Of a stretch of DNA of 64,000 nt, positions 11,221 to 20,000 are shown one piece after another. The position numbers and the translations under genes are program-made. Source of the DNA: Hyphomicrobiales bacterium (GTDB lineage Bacteria > Pseudomonadota > Alphaproteobacteria > Rhizobiales > Rhizobiaceae); NCBI GenBank assembly GCA_900465915.1, contig UBKJ01000004.1, positions 62,001-126,000 on the forward strand, read 5' to 3'. The notes beneath the pieces are model-generated. The model ran no database searches, was not told the DNA's origin, and worked only from the letters and a program-made list of their open reading frames with translations. Every line of letters starts with the position of its first letter. Position 1 is the first letter of the stretch.

Positions 11221-11439
11221 ATGGCGAAAGAAGAAGTCCTCGAATTTCCGGGCGTGGTGACGGAACTGCTGCCCAACGCAATGTTCCGCGTCAAGCTCGA
11301 AAACGAACATGAGATCATCGCCCATACGGCGGGCCGCATGCGCAAGAACCGCATCCGCGTTCTGGCCGGCGACAAGGTGCTGGTGGAGATGACCCCCTAC
11401 GACCTCACCAAGGGCCGCATCACCTACCGCTTCAAGTAA
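11221..11439 (+). CDS. infA: Translation initiation factor IF-1
   Basis: A single S1/OB-fold protein of 72 residues that binds the 30S A site during initiation. ATG 11221 ([11 protein letters not shown]) gives exactly the family length; an in-frame extension back to 11161 adds 20 residues never present in IF-1. Signature stretches [18 protein letters not shown] and the C-terminal [11 protein letters not shown] are intact. Followed by maf 22 bases downstream, as in other Hyphomicrobiales. Confidence 0.98.
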   Translation: MAKEEVLEFPGVVTELLPNAMFRVKLENEHEIIAHTAGRMRKNRIRVLAGDKVLVEMTPYDLTKGRITYRFK

Positions 11440-11461
11440 GCCCCTCGAGAAAAGTCTGTCG

Positions 11462-12088
11462 ATGAGCGCGCAACACAAGCTGGTTCTCGCTTCCGGCTCT
11501 CCCCGCAGGATCGAGCTTCTGGGCCAGGTCGGCGTCGAGCCGGACCATGTCTGCCCGGCCGATATCGACGAAACGCCGCAGCGCGCGGAGCATCCGCGCT
11601 CGCTGGCGCGGCGACTGGCGCGCGAAAAGGCCCGCGCCGCGCGCGAGCGGCTCGCCGGCGACGGCGCTTTCTCCCAGGCGCTGGTGCTGGCCGCCGACAC
11701 GGTGGTGGCGGTGGACCGGCGCATCCTGCCCAAGGCCGAGATCGAGGACGAGGCGCGCGAATGCCTGCGGCTGCTGTCGGGGCGCACGCACAAGGTGTTC
11801 ACCGGCGTGGCGCTGGCGCTGCCCAACGGTGATACGCGGCTGAGCCTGGTCGAGACGCGGCTGCGCTTCGAGCGGCTGTCGCGGCGGGTGATCGACGCCT
11901 ATCTCGCCTCCGGCGAATGGCGCGGCAAGGCGGGCGGCTACGCCGTGCAGGGCCTGGCGGGCAGCTTCGTCGTCAAGCTGGTCGGCTCCTATAGCAACGT
12001 GGTCGGGCTGCCTTTGCAGGAGACCGTGCGGCTTCTCGTCGACGCCGGCTATCCGGTCCATGCCGGCTGGGGGACCGGAAAGCTATGA
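11462..12088 (+). CDS. maf: Maf family nucleoside triphosphate pyrophosphatase
   Basis: House-cleaning pyrophosphatase of the Maf/YhdE family (208 aa) that hydrolyses dTTP, UTP and modified pyrimidine nucleotides; the exact specificity is not clear from sequence. The N-terminal phosphate-binding motif LASGSPRR, the metal-binding AADTVVAVD and the [10 protein letters not shown] segment are all present. ATG 11462 lies 22 bases after infA. The stop overlaps the yacG start (ATGA), a coupling seen across this order. The name Maf comes from septum-formation phenotypes in Bacillus, which need not apply here. Confidence 0.93.
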   Translation: MSAQHKLVLASGSPRRIELLGQVGVEPDHVCPADIDETPQRAEHPRSLARRLAREKARAARERLAGDGAFSQALVLAADTVVAVDRRILPKAEIEDEARECLRLLSGRTHKVFTGVALALPNGDTRLSLVETRLRFERLSRRVIDAYLASGEWRGKAGGYAVQGLAGSFVVKLVGSYSNVVGLPLQETVRLLVDAGYPVHAGWGTGKL

Positions 12089-12288
12089 GCGGCAAGGATT
12101 CCACCCCGGCCAAGGTTACGCCGCTGCGTCCGACGCGGCCCTGCCCCGAATGCGGCAAGCCCTCGTCGCGCGAGACCTATCCCTTCTGCTCGGCGCGCTG
12201 CAAGAACGTCGACCTCAACCGCTGGCTTTCGGGCGCCTATGTGCTGCCGGGCAAGCCGCTGGGCGAGGAAGACGACGGCGACGCCTAA
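12085..12288 (+). CDS. yacG: DNA gyrase inhibitor / zinc protein YacG
   Basis: A 67-residue zinc-finger protein. The four-cysteine module is visible as CPECGK, then 15 residues later [14 protein letters not shown], matching YacG/DUF329. In E. coli YacG binds the gyrase B C-terminal region and blocks DNA binding; whether that is its main job in alphaproteobacteria is uncertain. The tail is acidic (GEEDDGDA). Overlaps maf by four bases and ends the housekeeping operon, 170 bases before tRNA-Phe. Confidence 0.93.
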   Translation: MSGKDSTPAKVTPLRPTRPCPECGKPSSRETYPFCSARCKNVDLNRWLSGAYVLPGKPLGEEDDGDA

Positions 12289-12457
12289 GGCCGGACCGAC
12301 GTTTTCCGCTGCAAAATCCGCGCCTTATCGCATTTTCGAGAAAAGCATGCAAAAAGTGCGCGAGGGTGCTGGACAGGGGCAAATTTAATGCTATAACGCA
12401 CCCACTTTCGGCGGCCGCCAAACCGCCGGCGGGCCTGCGAAGCGGCCTGAACGGGAT

Positions 12458-12533
12458 GCCCGGATAGCTCAGTTGGTAGAGCAGCGGATTGAAAATCCGC
12501 GTGTCGGTGGTTCGAATCCGCCTCCGGGCACCA
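12458..12533 (+). tRNA. tRNA-Phe (anticodon GAA)
   Basis: Canonical cloverleaf. Acceptor GCCCGGA pairs with TCCGGGC. The D arm is AGCTCAGTTGGTAGAGC, the anticodon loop TTGAAAA carries GAA, and the T loop reads TTCGAAT. Discriminator A is at 12530, with an encoded CCA at 12531-12533. The accessory patch that follows begins within 100 bases of its 3' end. Confidence 0.98.
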
Positions 12534-12620
12534 TCCTTCTCCTTCACAAAATCGTGATTTTTCGATATCATTATACACTGGGTCATATTTCGGCCCGACC
12601 CACGATGGGGCTTGCAGCGT

Positions 12621-12869
12621 TTGGACATGCGATCATTGGTCGGACGCAATTTTGCGCGTCTTCGGCAGGAAAAAGGACTGACGCAAAAACAGGTGGCGCA
12701 ATATTCCGGCCACCGCGTCCAGTATCTCAGCGCGCTCGAACAGGGCCGGCGCAACCCGAAGGTGGAGACGCTCTATACGCTGGCCAAGGCGCTGGGCGTC
12801 AGCCCGGTGGAGCTGGTCAAACCGCCCTGCCCCGATTGCGAGAGCTTTCTGGCCGATAAAGGCGAATAG
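12621..12869 (+). CDS. Xre-family helix-turn-helix regulator (copy 1)
   Basis: About 82 residues, essentially one Cro/C1-type DNA-binding domain: LRQEKGLTQKQVAQYSGH, then the recognition helix VQYLSALEQGRRNP, then TLYTLAKALGVSPVELV. It ends with a short CPDCESF tail, whose CxxC could bind metal. I set the start at TTG 12621 (MDMRSLVG), because the paralogue facing it starts identically with ATG and GATGGGG lies ten bases upstream; ATG 12627 is the alternative. Copy 1 and copy 2 (12890-13120) share nearly the whole scaffold and converge with a 20-base gap, so they are tail-to-tail duplicates that have diverged in the recognition helix. Confidence 0.8.
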   Translation: MDMRSLVGRNFARLRQEKGLTQKQVAQYSGHRVQYLSALEQGRRNPKVETLYTLAKALGVSPVELVKPPCPDCESFLADKGE

Positions 12870-12889
12870 ACTTTTTCCCGTCGGAACCG

Positions 12890-13120
12890 TCAGGACGGCG
12901 GCTGCGTTTCCTCGTCCGGCCGCACCAGATCGACATGGCTGACGCCCAGCGCCTGCGCCAATTCGTAAAGGGTGACGATGGTGGGGTTGCGCCGCCCCCG
13001 TTCGAGGTCGCTCAGATATTGCTGGCTGAAGCCGGAGCGTTCCTCGACCTGTTCCTGCGTCAGGCCTTTCCGCCGGCGCAGGCGCGCAAAATTCCGTCCG
13101 ACCAGAGAGCGCATATCCAT
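12890..13120 (-). CDS. Xre-family helix-turn-helix regulator (copy 2)
   Basis: A 76-residue single-domain Cro/C1-type regulator beginning MDMRSLVGRNFARLR. The helix-turn-helix comprises KGLTQEQVEERSGF and the recognition helix SQQYLSDLERGRRNP, then LYELAQALGVSHVDLVRP. It lacks the CxxC tail of copy 1. The start codon lies just left of a divergent promoter region that carries an inverted repeat (13142-13156), so autoregulation is likely, as is control of the rightward operon starting at 13245. It converges with copy 1. No toxin, phage or restriction gene is linked, so the usual reasons for such small regulators are not evident. Confidence 0.85.
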   Translation of the reverse strand: MDMRSLVGRNFARLRRRKGLTQEQVEERSGFSQQYLSDLERGRRNPTIVTLYELAQALGVSHVDLVRPDEETQPPS

Positions 13121-13136
13121 GCGCTATGGATGACAG

Positions 13137-13166
13137 TTTACATACTTTATGAGTATCAACTATAAT
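13137..13166 (+). promoter_or_regulatory. Sigma-70-like promoter with an inverted repeat in its spacer
   Basis: On the plus strand TTTACA (13137-13142) and TATAAT (13161-13166) are 18 bases apart, one of the best promoter matches in the window. Within and abutting the spacer is the inverted repeat ATACT-TTATG-AGTAT (13142-13156). The site lies between the leftward Xre gene (start 13120) and the rightward small operon (start 13245). That is where an autoregulator would bind to shut off transcription both ways. Binding is inferred. Confidence 0.6.
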
Positions 13167-13244
13167 ATGTATTCGACGCGCTGCCTGCTCGGGGTCGGCG
13201 AGCGCGAACGGGTAAGCTTGGGCGAAATCGGGGGATCGATCGGC

Positions 13245-13532
13245 ATGAATGCGAGAATGAACGACCTTGGAAGACAGCAGGACGCGCTGGCGCTGCTGCT
13301 GGCTCCCGACGAAACCGGCCATGGCCACGCCGAACTGAAGGCGGCGCTCGACGCCGCATTGGCCGATCCGGATTGCAGCGCGGAGGTCATCCTCTCCGCC
13401 GTCAACGCCGCCTTGCGCGAGCCCACCCTCGCCATGCTGGCGGCGGCGGCGCACTATTCGCGCGGCGCGCCCGTGGCGAGCGGCGACGGCTATTGGCGCG
13501 CCATGCTCGCCGCCTCGCCGCTCGCGGCCTGA
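13245..13532 (+). CDS. Small hypothetical protein, possible target of the Xre switch
   Basis: Not recognised. ATG 13245 (MNARMNDLGRQQDALALLLA) gives 95 residues. I reject the longer reading from 13149 because it would run through the promoter and operator. The protein is alanine-rich and mostly helical by composition, with repeated AL/AA faces (HAELKAALDAALADPDCSAEV) and no membrane segment, so it may form a small helical bundle. A GGGGGA lies ten bases upstream. The stop is 14 bases before the ATG of the frameshifted membrane gene, which has its own strong GGAGAG site, so the two look like one operon. Function unknown. Confidence 0.55.
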   Translation: MNARMNDLGRQQDALALLLAPDETGHGHAELKAALDAALADPDCSAEVILSAVNAALREPTLAMLAAAAHYSRGAPVASGDGYWRAMLAASPLAA

Positions 13533-13546
13533 GCGGAGAGCGCGCC

Positions 13547-14091
13547 ATGACGGATTTGCTGCGCGCCGGGTTCGTTCCGGCGGCGATCTCTACGCCGGCG
13601 GCCTGTTCGCCCTGCGCGCGCTCGCGCCGGCGCGGCCGCGCTGGCGGCGGATCGTCGAGACGGGCGGCGGCTTCGGCCTCCTGTTCTGGACGGCGAGCTT
13701 CGCATCGGTGCTGGCGTCGGGGGAAGGCTTCGAGCCGGAGCCGGTGCTGGCGGCGCTGCCGATCGCCGTCACGGGCGGAGTCTACAGCGCCGGCGTGGCG
13801 GTGCTGTCGCGCCTGCGCATGGCGCCGGCGCTGGCCGGGATCGCCGCCGGCTTCACCATCATCATGACGCAGATGGCGGCGATGTCGGTGCGCCATTCGA
13901 CGGCGTCCTACGCCTGGAACCTCGACGTCATCATGTTCGCCTGCCTGCTGGCGGTGGGCTTGTCGGCGCTGGCGCTCTATCTCATCGCGCGCCGGCCTTT
14001 CGCGCAGTCGCCGGAGATGGGCTGCGCCATGCTGGCCGCCGCCGCCACGGTGATGCTGTTGGCGACGGCGAAGACGGTTCCCTATCCGTGA
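13547..14091 (+). pseudogene. Membrane protein gene with an apparent one-base frameshift
   Basis: ATG 13547 has a good ribosome site (GGAGAG at 13535-13540) and encodes MTDLLRAGFVP, but that frame then turns into Arg/Ser/Cys-rich nonsense. A different frame is open through the same region without a start codon and reads GGDLYAGGLFALRAL, then continues to 14091. One missing base near 13577 would join them into a protein of about 181 residues. The downstream part shows four to five hydrophobic segments (FGLLFWTASFASVLA, VLAALPIAVTGGVYSAG, ALAGIAAGFTIIMTQMA, LDVIMFACLLAVGLSALAL, CAMLAAAATVMLLATA). Codon third positions are GC-rich on both sides of the break, as expected for a recently broken gene or a sequencing error. 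GTG 13708 could allow a truncated product. Family not recognised. Confidence 0.6.
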
Positions 14092-14095
14092 GGCG

Positions 14096-15577
14096 TCAGT
14101 GCAGCGAGGCGCTGGCCGCCTCGCGCTCGGTCTTGTCGTGCAAAGCGAAGCGGTCGACCATGTCGGCGCTCGCCTCGTTGAAGCCGCGCACCTCGACCTC
14201 GACGCCGGCGCGGCGGAACTTGATCACCACCTTGTCCAGCGCGCCGACCGCCGTGATGTCCCACAGATGGGCGCGGCCGACGTCGATGATCACGCGCGGC
14301 TTCGCCGTCGCGAAGTCGAAGGCGGCGATGAAGCTTTCGGCCGAGGCGAAGAATATCTGCCCCTCGACGCGGTAGGTGACGGCGTCCTCGCCCTCCTCTT
14401 TCGCCACGCTGAACAGCCGCGCCACCTTGCCGGCGAAGAAGATGCCGGACAGCAGCACGCCGACCAGCACGCCCTTGGCGAGGTCGCGCGTGACGACGAC
14501 CGTCACCACCGTCGCCAGCATCACCACCGAGGAGGACAGCGGATTGCGCCTCAGGTCGAGGATGGAGCGCCAGGAGAAGGTGCCGATCGACACCATGATC
14601 ATCACCGCCACCAGCGCCGCCATCGGGATGATGCGCACGAAATCGTTGAGGACGACGATCAGGAACAGGAGGAAGGCGCCGGCGACGAAGGTCGACAGCC
14701 GTCCGCGCCCGCCGGAGGAGACGTTGATCACCGACTGGCCGATCATGGCGCAACCGCCCATGCCGCCGATCAGCGCCGAGGCGACGTTGCTCGCGCCCTG
14801 GCCGACGCATTCGCGGCTCTTGTCGCTGGGCGTGTCGGTCATGTCGTCGACGATCTGCGCCGTCAGCAGCGATTCGAGCAGGCCCACCGCGGCGAGCGTG
14901 ATCGAATAGGGGAAGATGATCTTCAGCGTCTCGAGCGTGAAGGGCACGTCCGGCAGGGCGAAGGTCGGGAGCGCCGAGGGCAATTCGCCCAAGTCGCCGA
15001 CGGTGCGCAGCGTCATGCCCGACCACCAGGCGATCGCCGTCAGCACGGCGATCGACACCAGCGGCGCGGGAACGGCCCTGGTGACGTAAGGGAAGAGATA
15101 GATGATGGCGAGGCCGCCGGCGATCATCCAGTAGGTCTCGACCGGGACGTGGATCAGCTCCGGCAACTGCGCCATGAAGATCAGGATCGCCAGCGCGTTG
15201 ACGAAGCCGGTGATGACGGAGCGCGAGACGAAGCGCATCACGCGCCCGAGCTTGAAGACGCCGGCTATGACCTGCAGCAGGCCCATCAGGATGGTGGCGG
15301 CGAAGAGATATTGCAGGCCGTGATCCTTGACGAGCGACACCATGACCACGGCGGTCGAGGCGGTGGCGGCCGAGATCATGGCCGGACGCCCGCCGGTGAA
15401 GGCGGAGACGCAGGCGATGGCGAAGGAGGCGTAGAGGCCCACCTTGGGATCGACGCCGGCGATGACCGAGAAGCCGATGGCCTCGGGAATCAGCGCCAGA
15501 GCGACGACGAGGCCGGAAAGAATGTCGCCGCGAATATTGGAAAACCACTCCCGGCGGTCGTTGGAGAAGACTGACAT
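14096..15577 (-). CDS. SulP family anion transporter with C-terminal STAS domain
   Basis: A 493-residue inner-membrane transporter of the SLC26/SulP family, which carries sulfate, bicarbonate or dicarboxylates; the substrate is not settled here. About twelve hydrophobic segments run from [19 protein letters not shown] to the middle, with the family signature around [18 protein letters not shown] and [19 protein letters not shown]. The last hundred or so residues form a STAS domain ([14 protein letters not shown], then [20 protein letters not shown]). It ends four bases from the stop of the frameshifted membrane gene. An unusually hairpin-rich leader precedes it. The sulfur-assimilation genes elsewhere in the window make sulfate plausible but do not prove it. 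Confidence 0.92.
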   Translation of the reverse strand: MSVFSNDRREWFSNIRGDILSGLVVALALIPEAIGFSVIAGVDPKVGLYASFAIACVSAFTGGRPAMISAATASTAVVMVSLVKDHGLQYLFAATILMGLLQVIAGVFKLGRVMRFVSRSVITGFVNALAILIFMAQLPELIHVPVETYWMIAGGLAIIYLFPYVTRAVPAPLVSIAVLTAIAWWSGMTLRTVGDLGELPSALPTFALPDVPFTLETLKIIFPYSITLAAVGLLESLLTAQIVDDMTDTPSDKSRECVGQGASNVASALIGGMGGCAMIGQSVINVSSGGRGRLSTFVAGAFLLFLIVVLNDFVRIIPMAALVAVMIMVSIGTFSWRSILDLRRNPLSSSVVMLATVVTVVVTRDLAKGVLVGVLLSGIFFAGKVARLFSVAKEEGEDAVTYRVEGQIFFASAESFIAAFDFATAKPRVIIDVGRAHLWDITAVGALDKVVIKFRRAGVEVEVRGFNEASADMVDRFALHDKTEREAASASLH

Positions 15578-15608
15578 GAGAAATGTTCACAGTTAAATGC
15601 AAGCGGCC

Positions 15609-15751
15609 GGACGGGTTTCCGTCCCGAGGCTCCGCGAAGGAGGCCCGGCTGGCTGGTCCCGGACGCGAACCGCGAAGGTTCGCCGACGACGCTTGTGCTG
15701 TGTTGTCTGGCGGATCGGCGGCCAGAAGAGCCACCCGGAATTTCACCGGGT
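15609..15751 (-). promoter_or_regulatory. Hairpin-rich leader of the SulP gene, candidate structured RNA (sul1-like)
   Basis: In transcription order the leader can form a stem ACCCGG/CCGGGT (15733-15751), a stem GCGAACC/GGTTCGC with a TTCGC loop (15665-15683), a stem closed by the same TTCGC loop (15628-15645) and GGACGG/CCGTCC with a four-base loop (15609-15624). It ends 32 bases before the SulP ATG. A motif called sul1 is described upstream of alphaproteobacterial sulfate permease genes and is noted for stable tetraloops. I cannot compare with its consensus here, so the match is an inference from position and general character. Confidence 0.35.
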
Positions 15752-15886
15752 CCATGCGGATGCCCATCCATAACCAAGAAATTCCCGCGGCGCAACGCCC
15801 TAGGGCCATGGCGCGCGATTGACCGGCCGGCCGCAGTCTGCGACGACTGGCGACCTGCGTCACTTTCCGATCCATAAGGATTTTTC

Positions 15887-16327
15887 ATGCTCTGGACCCT
15901 GTTCGGCATTCTTTCCGGCGCCTGCATCGCCATCCAGGCCCCCATCAACGCCGCCCTGGCGCGCGGGCTGGGGTCGCCCGTCACCGCCGCCGCCATTTCC
16001 TTCCTGTCGGGCGCGGTCATCCTCGCCAGCGTCGCCGCCGTCATGGCCAAGGCGACAAACACCATGCCGGCCTTCAACGTGCCGGCGGGCTGGCTCTATG
16101 TGGTGGGCGGGTTGCTGGGCTGCCTCTACGTCACCACATCGATCCTGCTCACGCCGCGCATCGGCGCGGCGGCGGTGATGGGGCTGGCCGTGGCGGGGCA
16201 GTTGACGGCCGGGCTGCTCGCCGACCGCTTCGGCTTCATGGGCGTCGCCGTGCGCGAGATCACGGCAGGCCGCGTCGCCGGCGCGGTGCTGCTCCTGAGC
16301 GGCGCGCTGATGATCCGTTTCCTTTAG
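15887..16327 (+). CDS. YdcZ-type (DUF606) small membrane transporter protein
   Basis: A 146-residue integral membrane protein with about five hydrophobic segments, starting MLWTLFGILSGACIAIQAPINAAL. The family belongs to the drug/metabolite transporter superfamily as a half-size form that normally acts as a dimer; substrates are mostly unknown. Signature parts are IQAPINAALARGLGSPVTAAAIS-type sequence and GAAAVMGLAVAGQLTAGLL. Divergent from the SulP gene across a 309-base region, so they may share regulation. Its TAG stop is the first three bases of a TAGAGC repeat element, so the natural C-terminus was probably changed when the repeat arrived. Confidence 0.85.
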   Translation: MLWTLFGILSGACIAIQAPINAALARGLGSPVTAAAISFLSGAVILASVAAVMAKATNTMPAFNVPAGWLYVVGGLLGCLYVTTSILLTPRIGAAAVMGLAVAGQLTAGLLADRFGFMGVAVREITAGRVAGAVLLLSGALMIRFL

Positions 16328-16465
16328 AGCGATCCCCGTTTTCACGGAACCGCTCTACCTCTTTGTTTTTACGCATTATCCTGCGCATCGAAGCAGGATC
16401 AGACATCAGTCCAGTGGACTGATGTCCCTGCGGAGGCGCTTCGCACTTTTGCTGGAAATGCTCTA
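16325..16465. repeat. Intergenic palindromic repeat (TAGAGC family), copy A
   Basis: Starts TAGAGC at the stop of the YdcZ-type gene. A hairpin bounded by AGAGCG and CGCTCT follows, then CTCTTTGTTTTTACGCAT, and it ends with a 29-base block (16437-16465) identical to 25771-25799 of copy B. Inside it carries an extra palindrome with arms GACATCAGTCC (16402-16412) and GGACTGATGTC (16416-16426), absent from copy B. No coding capacity. Confidence 0.85.
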
Positions 16466-16467
16466 AC

Positions 16468-16495
16468 GAAAACGCCGCCCCGAAGGGCGGCGCTG
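16468..16495 (-). terminator. Terminator of the sarcosine oxidase operon
   Basis: On the minus strand CGCCGCCC, loop TTCG and GGGCGGCG (16473-16492) run into GTTTTCG just after the soxG stop. The tetraloop and perfect stem support rho-independent termination of leftward transcripts. Confidence 0.75.
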
Positions 16496-16500
16496 AAAGG

Positions 16501-17043
16501 TCAGATTTCGCGGCTGGCCGCTTCCAGAAGCATCCAGACGTGATCGGCGAAGGAATTCCATACCTCAATCCGGTAGCGGTCGGCGGCTTCCTTCATAAGG
16601 ATGATTTGCACTCGGTCGAAGATGGTGCGCGCAGCGCCGGGAGCCGGCATGGAGGCGAGGTCGAGCGGCGAGGCGGCGTTGAGCAGCCATTCCGCCTTGG
16701 GGCCTTCGATCACGATGCCCAGTTCGCGGTGGCTGACCTCGACCAGACTGTGCGGATCGGTCTCGTAGAGCTTGGCGAAAGCCTCGACCACGGCGGGGGC
16801 CTTCGCCTCGCCGGTGCGGATGAACCATTCGTCCGGCCCGATGCAGGCGGCCGAGACGTCGCCGGTCTCGATCAGGCCGCCGATCTTCGGCGGCAGGGCA
16901 GCGCCGAGCGCCTTTTCGGCCAGAGCCAGCTTTTCCGGGGCGATACGCAGGACGAAGCGGGCGCAGTCGGCGGCGGAGCGGACGTCGAGACGGCCGGGAA
17001 TGGCGATCGTCCGGTTCGCGAAGGGGTTGATCTGTTGCAGCAT
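16501..17043 (-). CDS. soxG: Sarcosine oxidase subunit gamma
   Basis: Smallest folate-side subunit of heterotetrameric sarcosine oxidase (180 aa). Soluble, no signal peptide. Recognisable by position and by segments such as CIGPDEWFIRTGEA, SHRELGIVIEGPKAEWLLN and FDRVQIILMKEA, which resemble the aminomethyltransferase fold. It packs against the alpha subunit and is needed for assembly. Starts ten bases after the soxA stop, last gene of soxBDAG, followed by the terminator at 16468-16495. It is the least conserved of the four subunits, but the full set of four leaves little doubt. Confidence 0.92.
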   Translation of the reverse strand: MLQQINPFANRTIAIPGRLDVRSAADCARFVLRIAPEKLALAEKALGAALPPKIGGLIETGDVSAACIGPDEWFIRTGEAKAPAVVEAFAKLYETDPHSLVEVSHRELGIVIEGPKAEWLLNAASPLDLASMPAPGAARTIFDRVQIILMKEAADRYRIEVWNSFADHVWMLLEAASREI

Positions 17044-17053
17044 GACGCGATCC

Positions 17054-20000
17054 TTATCCGTTCAGCTTCTTGCCTTCGGGGTCGTAGAAGACCAGCCCGG
17101 TGACTTCCGCCTCATGCACGCCACCATCCGGCATCGGCATGTAGAGGGTCTGGCCCATGCGGTCCTTGCCGCCGGAAACCAGCGCCATGGCGAAGGACCG
17201 GCCCAGCGTCTCGCTCCAGTAGGACGAGGTGACGTGGCCAAGCATGGTCATCGGCACGGCCTGCTTCGGGTCGGCGACGATCTGCGCGCCTTCCTCCAGC
17301 ACCAGCTTGGGGTTCTTGGGCAGAAGGCCGACCAGATGCTTGCGGTCTTTCTTCTGCATGTCGGGCCGCGCCAGCGAGCGCTTGCCGACGAAATCCGGCT
17401 TCTGCTTGCCGATGGCCCAGCCGAGCGCTGCGTCGTCCGGCGTCACCGTGCCGTCGGTGTCCTGACCGACGATGATGTAGCCCTTTTCGGCGCGCAGCAC
17501 GTGCATCGTCTCGGTGCCGTAGGGCGTGACGCCGTATTGCTTGCCGGCTTCATAGAGCGCCTTCCACAGCGCGAGGCCGTAGCGGGCGGGCACGTTGATC
17601 TCGAAGCCCAGCTCGCCGGTGAAGCTCATGCGGAACAGCCGCGCGGGCGTGCCGAGGAACTTGCATTCGGCCACCGACATATGCGGGAAGGCCTGGTCGG
17701 AAATGTCGACGCCCTCCACCATCGGCTCGATCAGCCTGCGCGCATTGGGGCCGTTGAGCGCCACGGTCGCCCATTGCTCGGTGGTCGAGGTCAGCGACAC
17801 GCGCAGCTCCGGCCATTCGGTCTGGAGGTAATCCTCCATCATGTTGAGCACGCGCGCCGCGCCGCCGGTCGTCGTGGTGACGTGGAAGCGGTCCTGCGAG
17901 AGGCGGCCGACGACGCCGTCGTCGCGGATGAAGCCGTCCTCGCCCAGAAGCAGGCCGTAGCGGCAGCGGCCGACGCCGAGCTTGGTCCACGGATTGGTGT
18001 ACATGCGGTTCATGAATTCGGCCGCGTCCGGCCCGACCACCTCGATCTTGCCGAGCGTCGAGGCGTCGAAGATGCCGAGCGATTCGCGCACCGCCTTGCA
18101 TTCGCGCGCCACGGCCTTGTGCATGTCCTCGCCCGCTTTCGGGAAGTACCATGCGCGCCGCCACAGCGACACCGGCTCGAAGGCCGCGCCCTGCTCTTCC
18201 GCCCACGGATCGATGGGCGTCTTGCGCGTCACGTCGAACAGTTTTCCGCGATTATAGCCGCAGAACGCGCCGAAGGTGGTCGGCGTATAGGGCGGGCGGA
18301 AGGTGGTGAGGCCCACCTGCGGCGCGGGGCGGCTCAAGGCGTCGGAGGCGACGGCGAGGCCGTTGATGTTGGACGTCTTGCCCTGATCGGTCGCCATGCC
18401 GTTGGTGGTGTAGCGCTTGATGTGCTCGATGGAGCGGAAGCCCTCGCGCACGGCCAAACGGATATCCTTGGCGGTGACGTCGTTCTGGAAATCGAGGAAG
18501 GCCTTGGCCTTGCCCGGATCGCGGTCGGTCGGCAATTCGCGGCAGCTCACGCCCGTGCAGACGAAATCGCCGGCTACCGCGTAATCGCCGGCCTTGGCCT
18601 TGTAGCCCGCGTCGTTGGCCGCAGCCGCGCCGCATTGCGCGCCCTCGCGGATGGCGGCGTCGAGGTCGAAATGGCCGTTGCCCGCGCCGGCGACGCGGCT
18701 TTCCTCGGTGCGCTCGCCCGGCAGATAGATCTGGCGCTCCTCGTCCCAGACGAGCTGGCCCTTGGTGTGCGAGAACAGATGCACGCTCGGGTTCCAGCCG
18801 CCCGACATCAGCACAACGTCGCAGGCGATGGTGCGCGCCGCGCCCACTTTGCCACCTGTTACTGGGCCGCCCGTCACGGGATTGACCCGGATGGAGGAGA
18901 CGCGCAGGCGGCCGCTCGTGCCGGTGGCGGTCCAGCCGGTCAGCACCTCGATGCCGAGCATGCGGGCGCGGTCGACGAGGCCGGCCGAAACGGACGGGCG
19001 GATATCGACGATGGTCGGCACGTTGACGCCCGCCATCTTGAGGTCGAAGGCGGCGAGCCAGGCGGAATCATGCGAGGTGACGACCACGGCCGTCTTGCCG
19101 ACGCGCACGCCGTAGCGGTTGAGATAGGTGCGCGCCGCGCCCGCCAGCATCACGCCGGGGCGGTCGTTGCCGGCGAAGACCAGCGGCTTTTCGATCGAAC
19201 CCTGCGCCAGCACCACCTGCCTGGCGCGCACGCGCCACATGCGTTCGCGCGGGGCGTCGGCGGCGGGGTGCGGCAGATGGTCGGTCAGGCGCTCGCAGAG
19301 GCCGAGCATGTTCTGGTGGTAATAGCCGATGGCCGTGGTGCGCGGCAGCAGCGTGACATTGGGGTTGGCCTGAAGCGCGGCCAGCGTTTCCTTGAGCCAG
19401 TCCCAGCTCGCGCGGCCGTTGATGACCGGCTCCGGCTCGGACAGGAGCGAGCCGCCCATTTCCGCCTGCTCGTCGCAGAGCATCACCTTCGCGCCGCTTT
19501 TGGCGGCTTCGAGCGCCGCGGCGAGGCCGGCCGGGCCAGCGCCCACCACCAGCACGTCGCAATAGGCGTAGCGGCTGGCGTAGGTGTCGGGGTCGATCTC
19601 GGTCGGCGACTTGCCCAGGCCCGCGGCCCCGCGGATGAACGGCTCATAGACCTTGGTCCAGAAGCTCTTCGGCCACATGAAGGTCTTGTAGTAGAAGCCG
19701 GCCGAGAAGAACATGTAGAGCGCGTCGTTGACCGCGCCCACGTCGCGCTTCAGCGACGGCCAGTGGTTCTGGGTCTCGACCTTGAGGCCGTCATAAAGCT
19801 CCAGCACCGTGGCGCGGGTGTTCGGCTCGGCCCGGCCGGGTCCGCGTGAGACGCCCATCAGCGCGTTCGGCTCCTCGGAGCCGGCGGAGAGGATGCCGCG
19901 CGGGCGGTGGTACTTGAACGACCGGCCGGCCAGATGCTGGCCGTTGGCGAGCATGGCCGAGGCCAGCGTGTCGCCCTCGAAGCCGCTGAAGGTTTCGCCG

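Noticed and set aside
13149..13244. Longer N-terminus for the small hypothetical gene from ATG 13149
   Set aside because: It would begin before the TATAAT box at 13161-13166, inside the operator region.
12534..14091. Integrated genetic island at tRNA-Phe
   Set aside because: No duplicate of the tRNA 3' end, no integrase and no base-composition break were found. Adjacency to the tRNA alone is not enough.
15730..15760. Cobalamin riboswitch, prompted by GGTGAAATTCCGGG in the SulP leader
   Set aside because: The conserved CCCGCAACTG B12-box part is missing and the SulP gene is not a typical target.
16772..19849. Plus-strand open frame of 1,025 codons opposite soxA
   Set aside because: Antisense shadow of a GC-rich gene. 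The composition is His/Arg/Gly/Asp-rich with no domain, and the minus strand encodes a complete sarcosine oxidase. The 1,135-codon frame opposite metH (47673-51080) and many others are rejected for the same reason.
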